DNA from: Flavobacteriia bacterium
GTDB lineage: Bacteria > Bacteroidota > Bacteroidia > Flavobacteriales_D > Crocinitomicaceae
DNA: 64,000 nt
Reading direction: 5' to 3'
NCBI GenBank assembly: GCA_026391005.1
Contig: JAPLEV010000036.1
Span: 1-64,000 of the forward strand
A model generated the notes under the pieces. That model was not told the origin of the DNA. It saw only the letters and a program-made list of their open reading frames with translations, and did no database searches. Each line of letters opens with the position of its first letter. Positions within the stretch are counted from its first letter, which is position 1. Made by a program: the position numbers and the translations under genes. Shown here piece by piece: positions 46,933 through 57,760 of the stretch.

Positions 46933-48189
46933 ATGAAAATAGTAATAAAAAACGCAAAGGTTATTGATAGCGGTTCTAAATGGCACCATCAAACTGTTGA
47001 CTTCTTAATTATAGACGGTTTGATTACTAAAATTGAAAAAAATATTAACGAAGAAAACGCTACAATCATTACTTCTGAAGAATTATGTGTTTCGCCAGGC
47101 TGGGTTGATTTTAAGGCCCATTTTAGCGATCCAGGAAACGAACATAAAGAAACCATATCCTCAGGACTTCTAGCAGCTGCAGCCGGAGGTTTTACTCATG
47201 TTGGAGTCGTTCCTTCGACACAACCACCGATAGATAGCAAAGCGCAAGTGGAATACTTACTAAATCGCGCAGCTAATCACCCAGTTACCCTACACCCTAT
47301 TGGTTGTATTACAAAAGAAATGAAAGGACAGCAACTGGCTGAAATGTTCGATATGCACCAATCGGGCGTACAATGGTTTTCAGATGATATGCTAAGTCAC
47401 GATGCGGGAATACTGCATCGCGCCCTACTATACATTCAACATTTTAACGGAAAAATTATTAGTTTTAATAGCAATGCATCAATTGCAGCTCACGGAATTG
47501 TTAATGAAGGAATTGCCTCTACACGCACAGGATTAAAAGCGGATGCCACAGTATCTGAAGTATTGGCCATTCAACAAAGCATAGCACTTGTTGAATATAC
47601 AAATAGCTCAATACATCTAAGCGGAATATCGTCTAAAGAAGGGCTTGAATTAATTCGAAATGCAAAGAAAAAAGGCTTGAAAATAAGCGCAGATGTGCAC
47701 CTAATGAACCTCTGTTTTTCGGAAGAAGAAGTATTGAATTTTGATGCTAATTTTAAAGTACTGCCCGTTTTAAGATCTGCTTCAGATCGACTGGCCCTAA
47801 TTGAGGGGGTCAAAGATGGGACTATTGACGCAGTCGTATCAGACCATCGCCCATGCGACCCTGAGGAGAAAGAAATTGAATTCGATTTTGCTGCTTTTGG
47901 TACAATTCAGCTTCAAAGCGTTTATGCAGCTTTAGAAAAGTTTACCGATATTGAAACAGAAAAAATTATTGCTTTACTTTCCACCACTTCGAGGTCTACT
48001 TTCGGTATCGAACATAAAAGTATCGCAGTTGGAGAAACAGCCGATCTTACCCTTTTTGACCCAAGTAAAAAATGGACTTTCGACAAAACAACAGTTTCGT
48101 CGCCTTACAATTTCAGTCCATTTCTAGACCAAGAATTTCAAGGTAAAGTCATTGGTATAATTAATAATAATAAGCTACATTTAAACTAA
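46933..48189 (+). CDS. Dihydroorotase-like amidohydrolase with lost metal ligands
   Basis: A 418-residue protein of the dihydroorotase family (SPGWVDFKAHFSDPGNEHKE at ~54-73). The usual HxH metal motif is Lys61-x-His63. The first-half HxxE/D and carbamoyl-Lys region is not recognisable (ISFNSN), the HIxH motif reads HLSG (His228, Gly231), and TDHAPH reads SDHRPC, although Asp304 remains. This is the pattern of a non-catalytic PyrC-like partner, as described for PyrC' of the pseudomonad aspartate transcarbamoylase complex. It probably does not hydrolyse dihydroorotate; a structural role with PyrB is inference. Confidence 0.85.
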   Translation: MKIVIKNAKVIDSGSKWHHQTVDFLIIDGLITKIEKNINEENATIITSEELCVSPGWVDFKAHFSDPGNEHKETISSGLLAAAAGGFTHVGVVPSTQPPIDSKAQVEYLLNRAANHPVTLHPIGCITKEMKGQQLAEMFDMHQSGVQWFSDDMLSHDAGILHRALLYIQHFNGKIISFNSNASIAAHGIVNEGIASTRTGLKADATVSEVLAIQQSIALVEYTNSSIHLSGISSKEGLELIRNAKKKGLKISADVHLMNLCFSEEEVLNFDANFKVLPVLRSASDRLALIEGVKDGTIDAVVSDHRPCDPEEKEIEFDFAAFGTIQLQSVYAALEKFTDIETEKIIALLSTTSRSTFGIEHKSIAVGETADLTLFDPSKKWTFDKTTVSSPYNFSPFLDQEFQGKVIGIINNNKLHLN

Positions 48190-48195
48190 GATCGT

Positions 48196-48756
48196 ATGTT
48201 GAAAAGTTCATTTCTAAAACAATTCTTCAAACAAAAAAAGATGGTTGGCTCGATAGCTCCAAGCTCACGATTTTTAGCTGATAAAATGTTAAATCATCTC
48301 GCAATTAAAGAAGCAAAATTTATTGTAGAATTAGGACCTGGAACAGGTGTTTTTACAAAAAAAATTTTAGCGGAGATGGGCCCTGAAAGTCAATTAATAG
48401 TGATCGAACTTAATGAAGATTTTCATGACAATCTCCAAAAAACGATAGTTCACCCCAACTTTCATTTGTTTCATGATTCCGCGGATCAACTAGGTGTATT
48501 ATTAAAGCAAATTGGCGGAGAAAAAGCAGACATTATTATTTCCTCACTCCCATTCGCAAATTTACCCCCTGAGCTAAGAGATTCCATACTCGATTGTATA
48601 CATGAAAATCTTGAAGAAGGTGGTTATTTTGTCCAATTTCAATATAGTCTACAATCAAAAAAACACATTAAGCAACGTTTTCCTGCGACAAAAATCAGCT
48701 ATACGCCGCTAAATCTCCCCCCCGCTTTTATTTATTCTTGTCGGAAAAGGGACTGA
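48196..48756 (+). CDS. SAM-dependent methyltransferase, phospholipid N-methyltransferase (PmtA)-like
   Basis: A 186-residue class I methyltransferase. VGSIAPSSRFLADKM at the N terminus and VELGPGTGVFTKKIL (SAM motif I) are the hallmarks of bacterial PmtA-type enzymes, related to KsgA. ISSLPFANLPPELR is the motif IV region. It may methylate phosphatidylethanolamine, but closely related family members are also annotated as rRNA methylases, so the substrate is uncertain. It lies 6 bases after the dihydroorotase-like gene. Confidence 0.82.
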   Translation: MLKSSFLKQFFKQKKMVGSIAPSSRFLADKMLNHLAIKEAKFIVELGPGTGVFTKKILAEMGPESQLIVIELNEDFHDNLQKTIVHPNFHLFHDSADQLGVLLKQIGGEKADIIISSLPFANLPPELRDSILDCIHENLEEGGYFVQFQYSLQSKKHIKQRFPATKISYTPLNLPPAFIYSCRKRD

Positions 48757-48772
48757 TTTCGTCATATTAGCA

Positions 48773-48780
48773 TACCTTTG
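48773..48780 (+). promoter_or_regulatory. -7 promoter box TAnnTTTG for the ABC-F gene
   Basis: TACCTTTG is a full match to the consensus, 18 bases before the ATG at 48799. Confidence 0.5.
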
Positions 48781-48792
48781 CGCCAAAAATAA

Positions 48793-50418
<1,626 letters not shown>

Positions 50419-50428
50419 TTTTTAGCGA

Positions 50429-52159
50429 TTGAAAACAATAAATTATAAAATTGTTAATAATCACGTTAACAATAAGTTACTTAAAATAACTGTAAGTTTT
50501 CCTACAAATGAATCGGAAACATTCATCCACCTTCCTGCTTGGCGTCCTGGGAGATATGAATTAGGAAACTTTGCTAAAAATGTTAAAAATTTCTCCGTTT
50601 TTGATGATGCAAAAAAAAAGTGTGTCTTTCATAAAACAAACAAAGACACTTGGTTGATAAAAACGGAGCACACAAAATCCATTACCGTTCAGTATAACTA
50701 TTATGCGAATGAATTAAACGCAGGATCCACCTTTATCGATGAGGAGTTAATTTATGTAAATCCAGTTAATTGTTTCGTGTACATCGATGCATTAGTTGAT
50801 CATCCCATTTCCATTTCAGTTGGAAATAAGTCTAATTGGCAAATTGCTACTTCGTTGAAAAATATCGATGGCGTTCTACATGCGACTAATTATGATGAAT
50901 TGGTAGACTCCCCTTTCATTGTTTCGCCAAACCTTCAATCAAAAAGTTATACGCTGAACTATATTGTTTTTACCATTTGGATTAATGGACACAAGCAAAT
51001 CGATTGGCAAGCGATTATTAATGATTTTAAAAAATTCACCCAACATCAATTGGATGCTTTCGGAGAATTTCCGGCTGACAAGTATGAATTTTTGATTTTC
51101 AGTCTACCGAATCAAGCCTATCATGGCGTGGAACATTTGAAATCGACCGTTATCACTTTAGGTCCATCGCACGCCCTTTTCAACTCACTTTACAACGAAT
51201 TATTAGGCGTTTCTTCCCATGAATTATACCATGCATGGAACATTAAAAGCATTCGTCCTACGGAAATGCTGCCCTACAATTTCAAAGCAGAAAATTATTC
51301 AACTTTGGGCTATATTTATGAAGGAATCACCACCTATATGGGCGATCTTTTCCTATTGAAAAGCGGCGTTTTCAACCTTGAAACTTACTTAGAACAATTT
51401 AGCAGTCAAGTTCAAAAGCATTTAGATAATCCGGGTCGATTTAATTATTCAGTAGCTGAATCTTCACATGATACCTGGTTAGATGGCTATGTCTCAGGAG
51501 TACCTGGAAGAAAAGTATCAATTTATACCGAGGGATGTTTATTGGCTTTTTGTGCCGACATACTTATTCGACAAGCGACAAAAAATAAGCATGGATTAGA
51601 CGAAGTGATGAAACGTTTATACTTCGATTTTGCGCTTAAAGGGATAGGAATTACAGAGAAAGATTATCAACATCTCCTAGAAAATATTTCTGGCATTTCT
51701 TTCCAATCTTTCTTCGACGATTATGTAAATGGGACGCACAATTACGAGAGTATCTTAATCGATTGCTTAGAATACGTAGGTTTATCGCTTCACCAAAATC
51801 AACTTGCATCCTATAGTCAATCGAGGCTAGGATTGAGATTTACTAAATCAAATAACGGAATTTTAGTAAGTGAAATTTACCCTGGAAGTCCTGCCGATAT
51901 TGCCGGAATTTGTCTTAATGATCAAGTCATCGCCCTGAACGAAATTCAGATTAATAACGATTTCGATGCGCTCTTAGAATACATGGAATTTGATGAGAAG
52001 AAATTAATCCTCCTTCGGAACAAAAAAATCACTTTTGTAACACTTCCCGAGGTCAACCGCTATTTCTACCAAAAACATAGCGTATTACTTCAAAACAAGC
52101 TAAGTCCAAACCAACAAAAAGCCTTGGCGAATTGGGGAAAAGAAGGCGTGAATTTTTAG
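50429..52159 (+). CDS. M61 family metallopeptidase with PDZ domain
   Basis: A 576-residue peptidase of the glycyl-aminopeptidase family. A beta-rich N-terminal domain (FIHLPAWRPGRYELGNFAKNV at ~30-50 is shortened here to its core WRPGRYE) precedes the zinc site HELYHAWN at 264-271, with the third ligand Glu in YIYEGITTYMGD. A PDZ domain sits near 455-540 (YPGSPADIAGICLNDQVI). No signal peptide is visible, so it appears cytosolic, unlike many relatives. The start is a TTG at 50429; no ATG lies nearby. It is 10 bases after the ABC-F stop. Confidence 0.9.
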   Translation: MKTINYKIVNNHVNNKLLKITVSFPTNESETFIHLPAWRPGRYELGNFAKNVKNFSVFDDAKKKCVFHKTNKDTWLIKTEHTKSITVQYNYYANELNAGSTFIDEELIYVNPVNCFVYIDALVDHPISISVGNKSNWQIATSLKNIDGVLHATNYDELVDSPFIVSPNLQSKSYTLNYIVFTIWINGHKQIDWQAIINDFKKFTQHQLDAFGEFPADKYEFLIFSLPNQAYHGVEHLKSTVITLGPSHALFNSLYNELLGVSSHELYHAWNIKSIRPTEMLPYNFKAENYSTLGYIYEGITTYMGDLFLLKSGVFNLETYLEQFSSQVQKHLDNPGRFNYSVAESSHDTWLDGYVSGVPGRKVSIYTEGCLLAFCADILIRQATKNKHGLDEVMKRLYFDFALKGIGITEKDYQHLLENISGISFQSFFDDYVNGTHNYESILIDCLEYVGLSLHQNQLASYSQSRLGLRFTKSNNGILVSEIYPGSPADIAGICLNDQVIALNEIQINNDFDALLEYMEFDEKKLILLRNKKITFVTLPEVNRYFYQKHSVLLQNKLSPNQQKALANWGKEGVNF

Positions 52160-52239
52160 TTGATTTTCAAAACAACTCCTAGCGTAATTTTTCTTTCTTT
52201 TCTTTTGGAAAAATTGCCATTTTGAAAGATATCTTTTAC

Positions 52240-52247
52240 TAAATTTG
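52240..52247 (+). promoter_or_regulatory. -7 promoter box TAnnTTTG for the T9SS protein gene
   Basis: TAAATTTG fully matches the consensus, 12 bases before the ATG at 52260. It supports that ATG over the in-frame TTG at 52245, which is part of the box. Confidence 0.55.
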
Positions 52248-52259
52248 ATAAAAAAAACT

Positions 52260-53249
52260 ATGAAATTAATTTACACTTTCGCTTTTCTTCTTCCATTTTT
52301 AGCAGCAGCGCAGTCATTCACAAGCGCCAATGAACCAGCAATTGGTAGTTTACAATCTTTATTTCTCTGTGATTCCAACACAAATTCATTCGAATCAACG
52401 GTTGGTAATGGCGTAACTTGGGACTATTCACAACTGGCTGGAATTTTTGGCGTTGTAAAAGATGTGCAAATTCAAGATGCAACGTTAGATCCCAATTTTG
52501 CTGCATTCAACGGTTCACAAAAAGTTATGTCCATCGGCACTACCCTATCTACTTTTTTCTCCTCCACTCCCAACGACCGAACTTCTCAAGGTTTTGTTTT
52601 TAATGAAGTAAGTTTAGGAAGCGTGGTGGCAAGTTGGTCGGTTGACCCTGAAAACTTAATGGCTTATCCTTTTGCATTGGGAAATAATATCAACGATGTT
52701 TTTAGCGGTACCATAACTAGCGCTGCAACTGGCGTTCTTTCTGCACAAGGAATTAGTACAAGTTCTGCAGACGGATCTGGAACATTGCTATTGCCAAATG
52801 GCGGTACATATACAAATGTGCTTCGTTACCATTTGCGTGATAGCGCCTCTGCCGTAATTTTTGGAACACCGGTTAGTTTTGTCAGAAATGAATACGAGTA
52901 TTATGATTTAGCAACAAGCAACTTGCCAATCTTTATCTATACACGAATAAAAGTAGTTTCAGCCTTACTGAACAATACAAGCACCTTGGTGCTTAGCAAG
53001 GACCAACCCACTACATTTGTGGGCGTGAATGAGTTGGATAATCAAGCATTTTCAATCAGCCCAAACCCAGTAATGGATCAACTAAACATTGAAGGATTAG
53101 CTGGAGCGGAAGAAAATTACAGTGTTATTGATTTAACAGGCCGAGAATATTCAACAGGAAAAACTACCGGAAAAATTGACTTATCCGCTTTGCCATCAGG
53201 AACCTATTTCCTAAAAATTGGCAACACGGTTAAAAAGTTCATCAAATAA
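52260..53249 (+). CDS. Secreted protein with T9SS type A sorting domain
   Basis: A 329-residue exported protein: signal peptide (MKLIYTFAFLLPFLAAAQ), then a ~230-residue beta-rich region of no recognised family (VTWDYSQLAGIFG, NEYEYYDLATSNLPIFIYTR). The T9SS C-terminal signal is FSISPNPVMDQLNI ... LPSGTYFLKIGNTVKKFIK. It is likely cell-surface or released. The same N-terminal region (SLFLCDSNTNSF, TWDYS) recurs in hypothetical T9SS proteins of Bacteroidota. It is followed 14 bases later by the large unknown protein. Confidence 0.85.
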   Translation: MKLIYTFAFLLPFLAAAQSFTSANEPAIGSLQSLFLCDSNTNSFESTVGNGVTWDYSQLAGIFGVVKDVQIQDATLDPNFAAFNGSQKVMSIGTTLSTFFSSTPNDRTSQGFVFNEVSLGSVVASWSVDPENLMAYPFALGNNINDVFSGTITSAATGVLSAQGISTSSADGSGTLLLPNGGTYTNVLRYHLRDSASAVIFGTPVSFVRNEYEYYDLATSNLPIFIYTRIKVVSALLNNTSTLVLSKDQPTTFVGVNELDNQAFSISPNPVMDQLNIEGLAGAEENYSVIDLTGREYSTGKTTGKIDLSALPSGTYFLKIGNTVKKFIK

Positions 53250-53263
53250 TATAAGTCAATTAG

Positions 53264-55543
53264 ATGCTGAATTTCAGGCTCATCATTGCTCTTTTCATCA
53301 TCACACGCTTAACAATTGGTTTCGGGCAAGATCAAGCTGACTTGCCTATTGAAACACGCGCGTACCTTTTTCACATTGTAAAAAAGAGTCCAATTCTTGA
53401 AAACAACATTGGAAAGGCATTTGAATATGCGGGTCCGACAATCAAATTAAAGGATGGTAAATTAAATTACGACTCCATTGAAGTTTTAATTATCAATGAA
53501 CCCTCTTTACTCATTGTTCGCAATGAAATCATTTCTACATCACCCAAAGGACTAATAGCAGAAGCCGCCAATAAAACAGCAATCTGGGAGCTTTGTAAAC
53601 AAATTCAGAAAGTACTGGATGGAAAAGACAAAGGAGATAGTCCTTTAATCAATTCCTATTTAGATTATTTTTTTGATTCAATTCCAAAGAATATCATCAG
53701 AGGTAAAATATACGATGAACTTTTAAAACCAACCACAAGCCCCATCTTCCAAACGAACCTTTCTCTAATTGATCGGCTCACCCTATTAGAGTTTATTGGA
53801 ATAAAAGATAAGTTGGAACAAAAACAACTACTAGACGCTCAGAATTACGCGATAAATCGAACCATAAAAGAGCGGGCACTTACTATATTTAATGCCTTAG
53901 GAGGAAAAGTGACCGATTTTGAGAACATACTATTTGCTTGTGGAGATGGCTCCTACACCTCGGGACTCTTAGAAGAACGCGATAAAGATGAGTATGGAGA
54001 GTATAACAAAGGTTTACCGAAAGCCATTGGATTATTTCCTTATGACATTGACGTTAAGGGAACAAAAAAGCAAGAAATAATGGCAAAAAGAATTTGCTCA
54101 CGTTGGTTAGAAACCGTAGGTAACGACAAGCAAACACAACTCCACTTTGATGTTTGGGGCTACAACAGTTCCAAACAAACAACAGTCGTTATAGAACGAA
54201 AAAACTACCAATACCATTTATTTGGCTCAGAGAAAACACGTTTTTTATCCCCCGACTCCACCTTTTCAAAAGGAATAACCTTCCAGCGAATCATTAATGA
54301 TTTAGATGATTTCACCTACAAAGCATTAAAAAACAGCATTGAAGGAAAAGGAGGATATAACCTACAAATTAAAAATGTTCAAAAAGATATTTCAGAAACC
54401 TTACGTTTGATCCAGGAGGAAGAATCCAACTATTCTGACCTTCATAAAACAGACTATGTAACGAAGAAAAAGCCTTCAAGGCAAATGCGAAAGCTTAAGA
54501 AAAAAAATAAAAATGGCGGGCCATTAGACCTGAAACCAACCACCAAATCAAGAAGAAATGCCAAGTCTAATAAACAAACTGAATTGATTGAATTATATGA
54601 ACGGTACGACGAATTACAAGGCTTAGAAAAAGAACTAATGGAAGATCGCGCTCCACTGCTCGAAGAATACGTGGCAAAGAAAAAGCTCCTTGATCATTAC
54701 AAAAGTAAAATGGGTGAAAATTGGATGAGTTACACCGAAAAAGATGGCTTATACACCTATGCAGATGGCGCAACATTCGATCTTTACACACAAGAATTTA
54801 CCATTCCTGCATCAAAAGAAACAGAGCCTTTTGAGATTCGCTTAATTTCCATTCCGGAAGATTTTGAAGGTGGATCATCGGATGAAGTTATGCTTCATAT
54901 TAGTAAAACTGATGCCTTACCCTATTACGATTCGGATTTTCAATTAAAATTAGAAGACCGCTTTGAGCCAGATAGCTATAATTTTTCGCAGGTAATCTTT
55001 ACAAAAGTAGATAGCAGTTTATTAAAATTGCTTTTTGAAGAATTCAAAAAAAATAACCTTCCATTTGTACTTCAATTGCAAGCAAACGGGGTCGGAATTT
55101 GGAACGGGGAGAACGTGATCCGCGATGAAAACCAAAATGAATTGACGAGCTATCCAGGTGCAACAAATGAGGAAAAGCTCTTGTCAAGACAATCAATTAC
55201 ATTTAAACAACTTCGTTATTCGAATTTATCCATTAAACTAAGCCGCTCATTAAATATCAGAATAAATTCATTTACCGATCCAGTTGCCTCTAGTCTTTCG
55301 CTAAAAGACCTTAAACTTGAAGAACTAGCCAAAGAGTATAAACTGACTAAAAACGAAGTTTTATCAGCCTTACGTTGCATCTCATTACTTCAAAAACTGA
55401 AAGAAGATCTTTCCTATCAGGCCACCAATTATTTAACTCAAAGTGATTCAAAAAAATTTATTGATAAACTAGATGGTGCCATTCAAAAATCGAAGATTCA
55501 AATTGGAAATGTATACATCCGCTTAAAAGACATTCAGCTTTAA
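53264..55543 (+). CDS. Large secreted protein of unknown function
   Basis: A 759-residue protein with a signal-like N terminus (FRLIIALFIITRLTIGFGQ). I recognise no domain. Seen directly: an N-terminal globular half to ~390; a strongly basic hinge (KKKPSRQMRKLKKKNKNG, ~405-425); a charged coiled-coil-like stretch (ELYERYDELQGLEKELMEDR, ~440-480); and a C-terminal beta-rich half with a final helical part. There is no T9SS sorting domain and no lipobox. Located 14 bases after a T9SS cargo gene and 103 bases before a DUF6992-like gene, it may be co-transcribed with the former. Confidence 0.7.
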   Translation: MLNFRLIIALFIITRLTIGFGQDQADLPIETRAYLFHIVKKSPILENNIGKAFEYAGPTIKLKDGKLNYDSIEVLIINEPSLLIVRNEIISTSPKGLIAEAANKTAIWELCKQIQKVLDGKDKGDSPLINSYLDYFFDSIPKNIIRGKIYDELLKPTTSPIFQTNLSLIDRLTLLEFIGIKDKLEQKQLLDAQNYAINRTIKERALTIFNALGGKVTDFENILFACGDGSYTSGLLEERDKDEYGEYNKGLPKAIGLFPYDIDVKGTKKQEIMAKRICSRWLETVGNDKQTQLHFDVWGYNSSKQTTVVIERKNYQYHLFGSEKTRFLSPDSTFSKGITFQRIINDLDDFTYKALKNSIEGKGGYNLQIKNVQKDISETLRLIQEEESNYSDLHKTDYVTKKKPSRQMRKLKKKNKNGGPLDLKPTTKSRRNAKSNKQTELIELYERYDELQGLEKELMEDRAPLLEEYVAKKKLLDHYKSKMGENWMSYTEKDGLYTYADGATFDLYTQEFTIPASKETEPFEIRLISIPEDFEGGSSDEVMLHISKTDALPYYDSDFQLKLEDRFEPDSYNFSQVIFTKVDSSLLKLLFEEFKKNNLPFVLQLQANGVGIWNGENVIRDENQNELTSYPGATNEEKLLSRQSITFKQLRYSNLSIKLSRSLNIRINSFTDPVASSLSLKDLKLEELAKEYKLTKNEVLSALRCISLLQKLKEDLSYQATNYLTQSDSKKFIDKLDGAIQKSKIQIGNVYIRLKDIQL

Positions 55544-55646
55544 GCCAAATAAAATTTGTAATAAAAACAATTATTCATCAAATATATATGGGACATCTTT
55601 CTTGAACATTTCGTTCAAATTTGTGTTTTAAATAAAAAATTACTCT

Positions 55647-56231
55647 GTGAAAATTCTACTAATATTCATCTTTATTGCCAGTCAATACGTGTTTGCACAA
55701 ACCCCTACTGACTTTAATAAGCAGAGAATCGATATCGACAAAAAACTTATGCTTACGCTAAGCACTTGGTCTTCTGCAAATATAATTGCAAGTAGTATTG
55801 GTTGGGCAACCGCTGGAAATGGGGAGGCCAAGTATTTTCATCAAATGAATGTAACGTGGAGTGCCATAAATCTAGGTTTAGCCCTACCAGGTTATTTTAA
55901 GGCTAAAAATTCAAATGCGCAAATTTCACTTGGAAATACATTTAGAAAACAATCAGAAACCGAACAAGCATTTTTATTCAACACCGGTTTAGATATTGCC
56001 TATCTGACGGCAGGTTTTTTGTTAAAAAGTGAGGGAAAACATACTATTTCAAAGCAAGCGCAATTGAATGGATTTGGAAACGGACTTCTGCTTCAAGGAG
56101 GGTTTTTATTTTTATTTGATTTAAGCGCTTATATTATTCATCGCCATCACGCTACTCTTTTAAATCCAATGCTTGACCGATTAACAATGAGTTCGTCAGG
56201 AATAGGTCTCAAGTGGAGAATTGGTAAGTAA
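55647..56231 (+). CDS. DUF6992-like secreted or membrane-associated protein
   Basis: A 194-residue protein starting at a GTG (55647). It has a signal peptide (MKILLIFIFIASQYVFAQ) and then the pattern LSTWSSANIIASSIGWATAG, EAKYFHQMNVTWSAINLGL and FNTGLDIAYLTAGFLL. I associate this with DUF6992, a small family of Bacteroidota with three or four weakly hydrophobic helices. The conserved His-Gln-Met-Asn and the terminal HRHH region are notable. Function unknown. Convergent with the helicase gene, 17 bases away. Confidence 0.65.
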   Translation: MKILLIFIFIASQYVFAQTPTDFNKQRIDIDKKLMLTLSTWSSANIIASSIGWATAGNGEAKYFHQMNVTWSAINLGLALPGYFKAKNSNAQISLGNTFRKQSETEQAFLFNTGLDIAYLTAGFLLKSEGKHTISKQAQLNGFGNGLLLQGGFLFLFDLSAYIIHRHHATLLNPMLDRLTMSSSGIGLKWRIGK

Positions 56232-56248
56232 ATTCGTTTTTAACGGAA

Positions 56249-57652
56249 TTATACCTTAAAGAATTCATTAGGAAAATTAAGTAGGTAAACTTTTTCTTGC
56301 GCCCGAGTAATGCATGTGTATAGCCATCTATTGTAATTTTCGGTTCTCATTTGCTCCGGTAAAAACCCAAAGTCAACAACAACATTTTTCCACTGTCCAC
56401 CCTGCGCTTTGTGTGCCGTAATAGCGTTGGAATATTTCACCTGAAGTGCATTAAAATAAGGATTTTTTAAGATAAGTTGATAGCGCTTACGCTTGTTTCT
56501 CTCATGCGCAAAATCCTTCTCTACTTCAAAAAATAATTCTTTCATTCTGTCGCGTGATAAACTAGGTGCCTCAACCGTAAGTGCTTCTAAATTTAGTATT
56601 ACCTCCATTTCCATTTCATCCGGATAATCAACAAATTCAATCATTGCCTTAGCGAAATCAAATCCATAAAAAGTTTCACGGTTGATTATTTTAGTAATAC
56701 GAATAGATTCACCATTAGCAATGAATCCAATAATCGAATCTGGTTTCAACCAAAAATAATTATTTTTAACTACCATTAAAACGTCCTTTTTCTGAACATT
56801 TTCCTCGTGCATTAATATGCGCGCACGAATTTCACCATTCCATTGATTGGCCCGTTTATTCGACATTGTAAGTAATACCGTCTCCTCCATTCCCTGACGA
56901 TCATAAGAATCGGATAACATTTCACTTAATACGCTCCCATCAATTCGCTCAACCTCTCTGCCATTTGAAATAATTATCGGTAAAGAAAAATCTGTTTTGT
57001 TTCGAATAAATGTAGCAACGTCCGTAATTTCAGAATGCAGTGCCTGTCGGACTATTTCTTTTAAATAGGCCTCATGGATACTTAGTTGAGGGAATACAGA
57101 ATTTAAATAATCTTTATTTAAGGCCGGAGAGTTTGACTGACCAACAGGAGGTAATTGTCCCGGATCGCCAACAAACATCAATTTGCAGCCAAGCCCACTA
57201 TAAACATAATTGACTAAGTCCTCTAAAAGACTATTAGCTTGCGCAGCATCATCAACTCCCACCATGGAGGCTTCATCAACAATAAAAAGAGTATTGGTGA
57301 ATAAATTTTGTGCTTTTACCAAACTAAGCGATCCATTCATTTGATTTCCAACAAAATAGACTTGTTTATGAATTGTATATGCTGCTTGCTTTGAATAATT
57401 TGCGATTACTTTAGCTGCTTTTCCAGTGGGAGCTAACAACCTAACTTTTTTTCTTTGACCTAATAACTCATTCACTATATAGGCGATTAAGGTTGATTTG
57501 CCTGTACCTGCATAACCCTTTAAGATAAATGCAGGACATTTATTAACTGAATTATAAAATAAATTAAATTCGTTTAAGGCCTTCGATTGGTCGTCTGTGA
57601 AAACTAAATTACCGAAAGTTGACTTTGATGAATTGGGTAAAGAATTATCCAT
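56249..57652 (-). CDS. RecD-like superfamily 1 DNA helicase (Dda/RecD2 type)
   Basis: A 467-residue ATP-dependent helicase. Walker A is GYAGTGKSTL (~residues 45-54) and motif II is IVDEASMVG. GDPGQLPPVGQS is motif III. The C-terminal UvrD_C_2 region ends with YSNAITAHKAQGGQWKNVVV and WLYTCITRAQEKVYLL. It lacks the N-terminal helix-hairpin region of full RecD2. The ATG at 57652 is chosen because a -7 promoter box (57707-57714) covers the longer alternative start. Often annotated as AAA family ATPase or ATP-dependent endonuclease in Bacteroidota. Confidence 0.88.
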   Translation of the reverse strand: MDNSLPNSSKSTFGNLVFTDDQSKALNEFNLFYNSVNKCPAFILKGYAGTGKSTLIAYIVNELLGQRKKVRLLAPTGKAAKVIANYSKQAAYTIHKQVYFVGNQMNGSLSLVKAQNLFTNTLFIVDEASMVGVDDAAQANSLLEDLVNYVYSGLGCKLMFVGDPGQLPPVGQSNSPALNKDYLNSVFPQLSIHEAYLKEIVRQALHSEITDVATFIRNKTDFSLPIIISNGREVERIDGSVLSEMLSDSYDRQGMEETVLLTMSNKRANQWNGEIRARILMHEENVQKKDVLMVVKNNYFWLKPDSIIGFIANGESIRITKIINRETFYGFDFAKAMIEFVDYPDEMEMEVILNLEALTVEAPSLSRDRMKELFFEVEKDFAHERNKRKRYQLILKNPYFNALQVKYSNAITAHKAQGGQWKNVVVDFGFLPEQMRTENYNRWLYTCITRAQEKVYLLNFPNEFFKV

Positions 57653-57706
57653 TTTATTATTAAAAACCTTATAATTTAGACGTATTATCGTAAATTTGTC
57701 TATCAT

Positions 57707-57714
57707 CAAAAGTA
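57707..57714 (-). promoter_or_regulatory. -7 promoter box TAnnTTTG for the helicase gene
   Basis: The minus strand reads TACTTTTG, a full match. Its last bases coincide with the TTG of the longest possible frame, so the ATG at 57652 is the likely start, with a leader of about 50 bases. Confidence 0.5.
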
Positions 57715-57760
57715 CTTAAAGTAAATAATCTTTGGCTTATATTTAACTCTTTAAAAGAAA

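Noticed and set aside
53264..55543. T9SS cargo status for the large unknown protein
   Set aside because: Its C terminus (IGNVYIRLKDIQL) lacks the YPNP-start and glycine-rich pattern of type A sorting domains.
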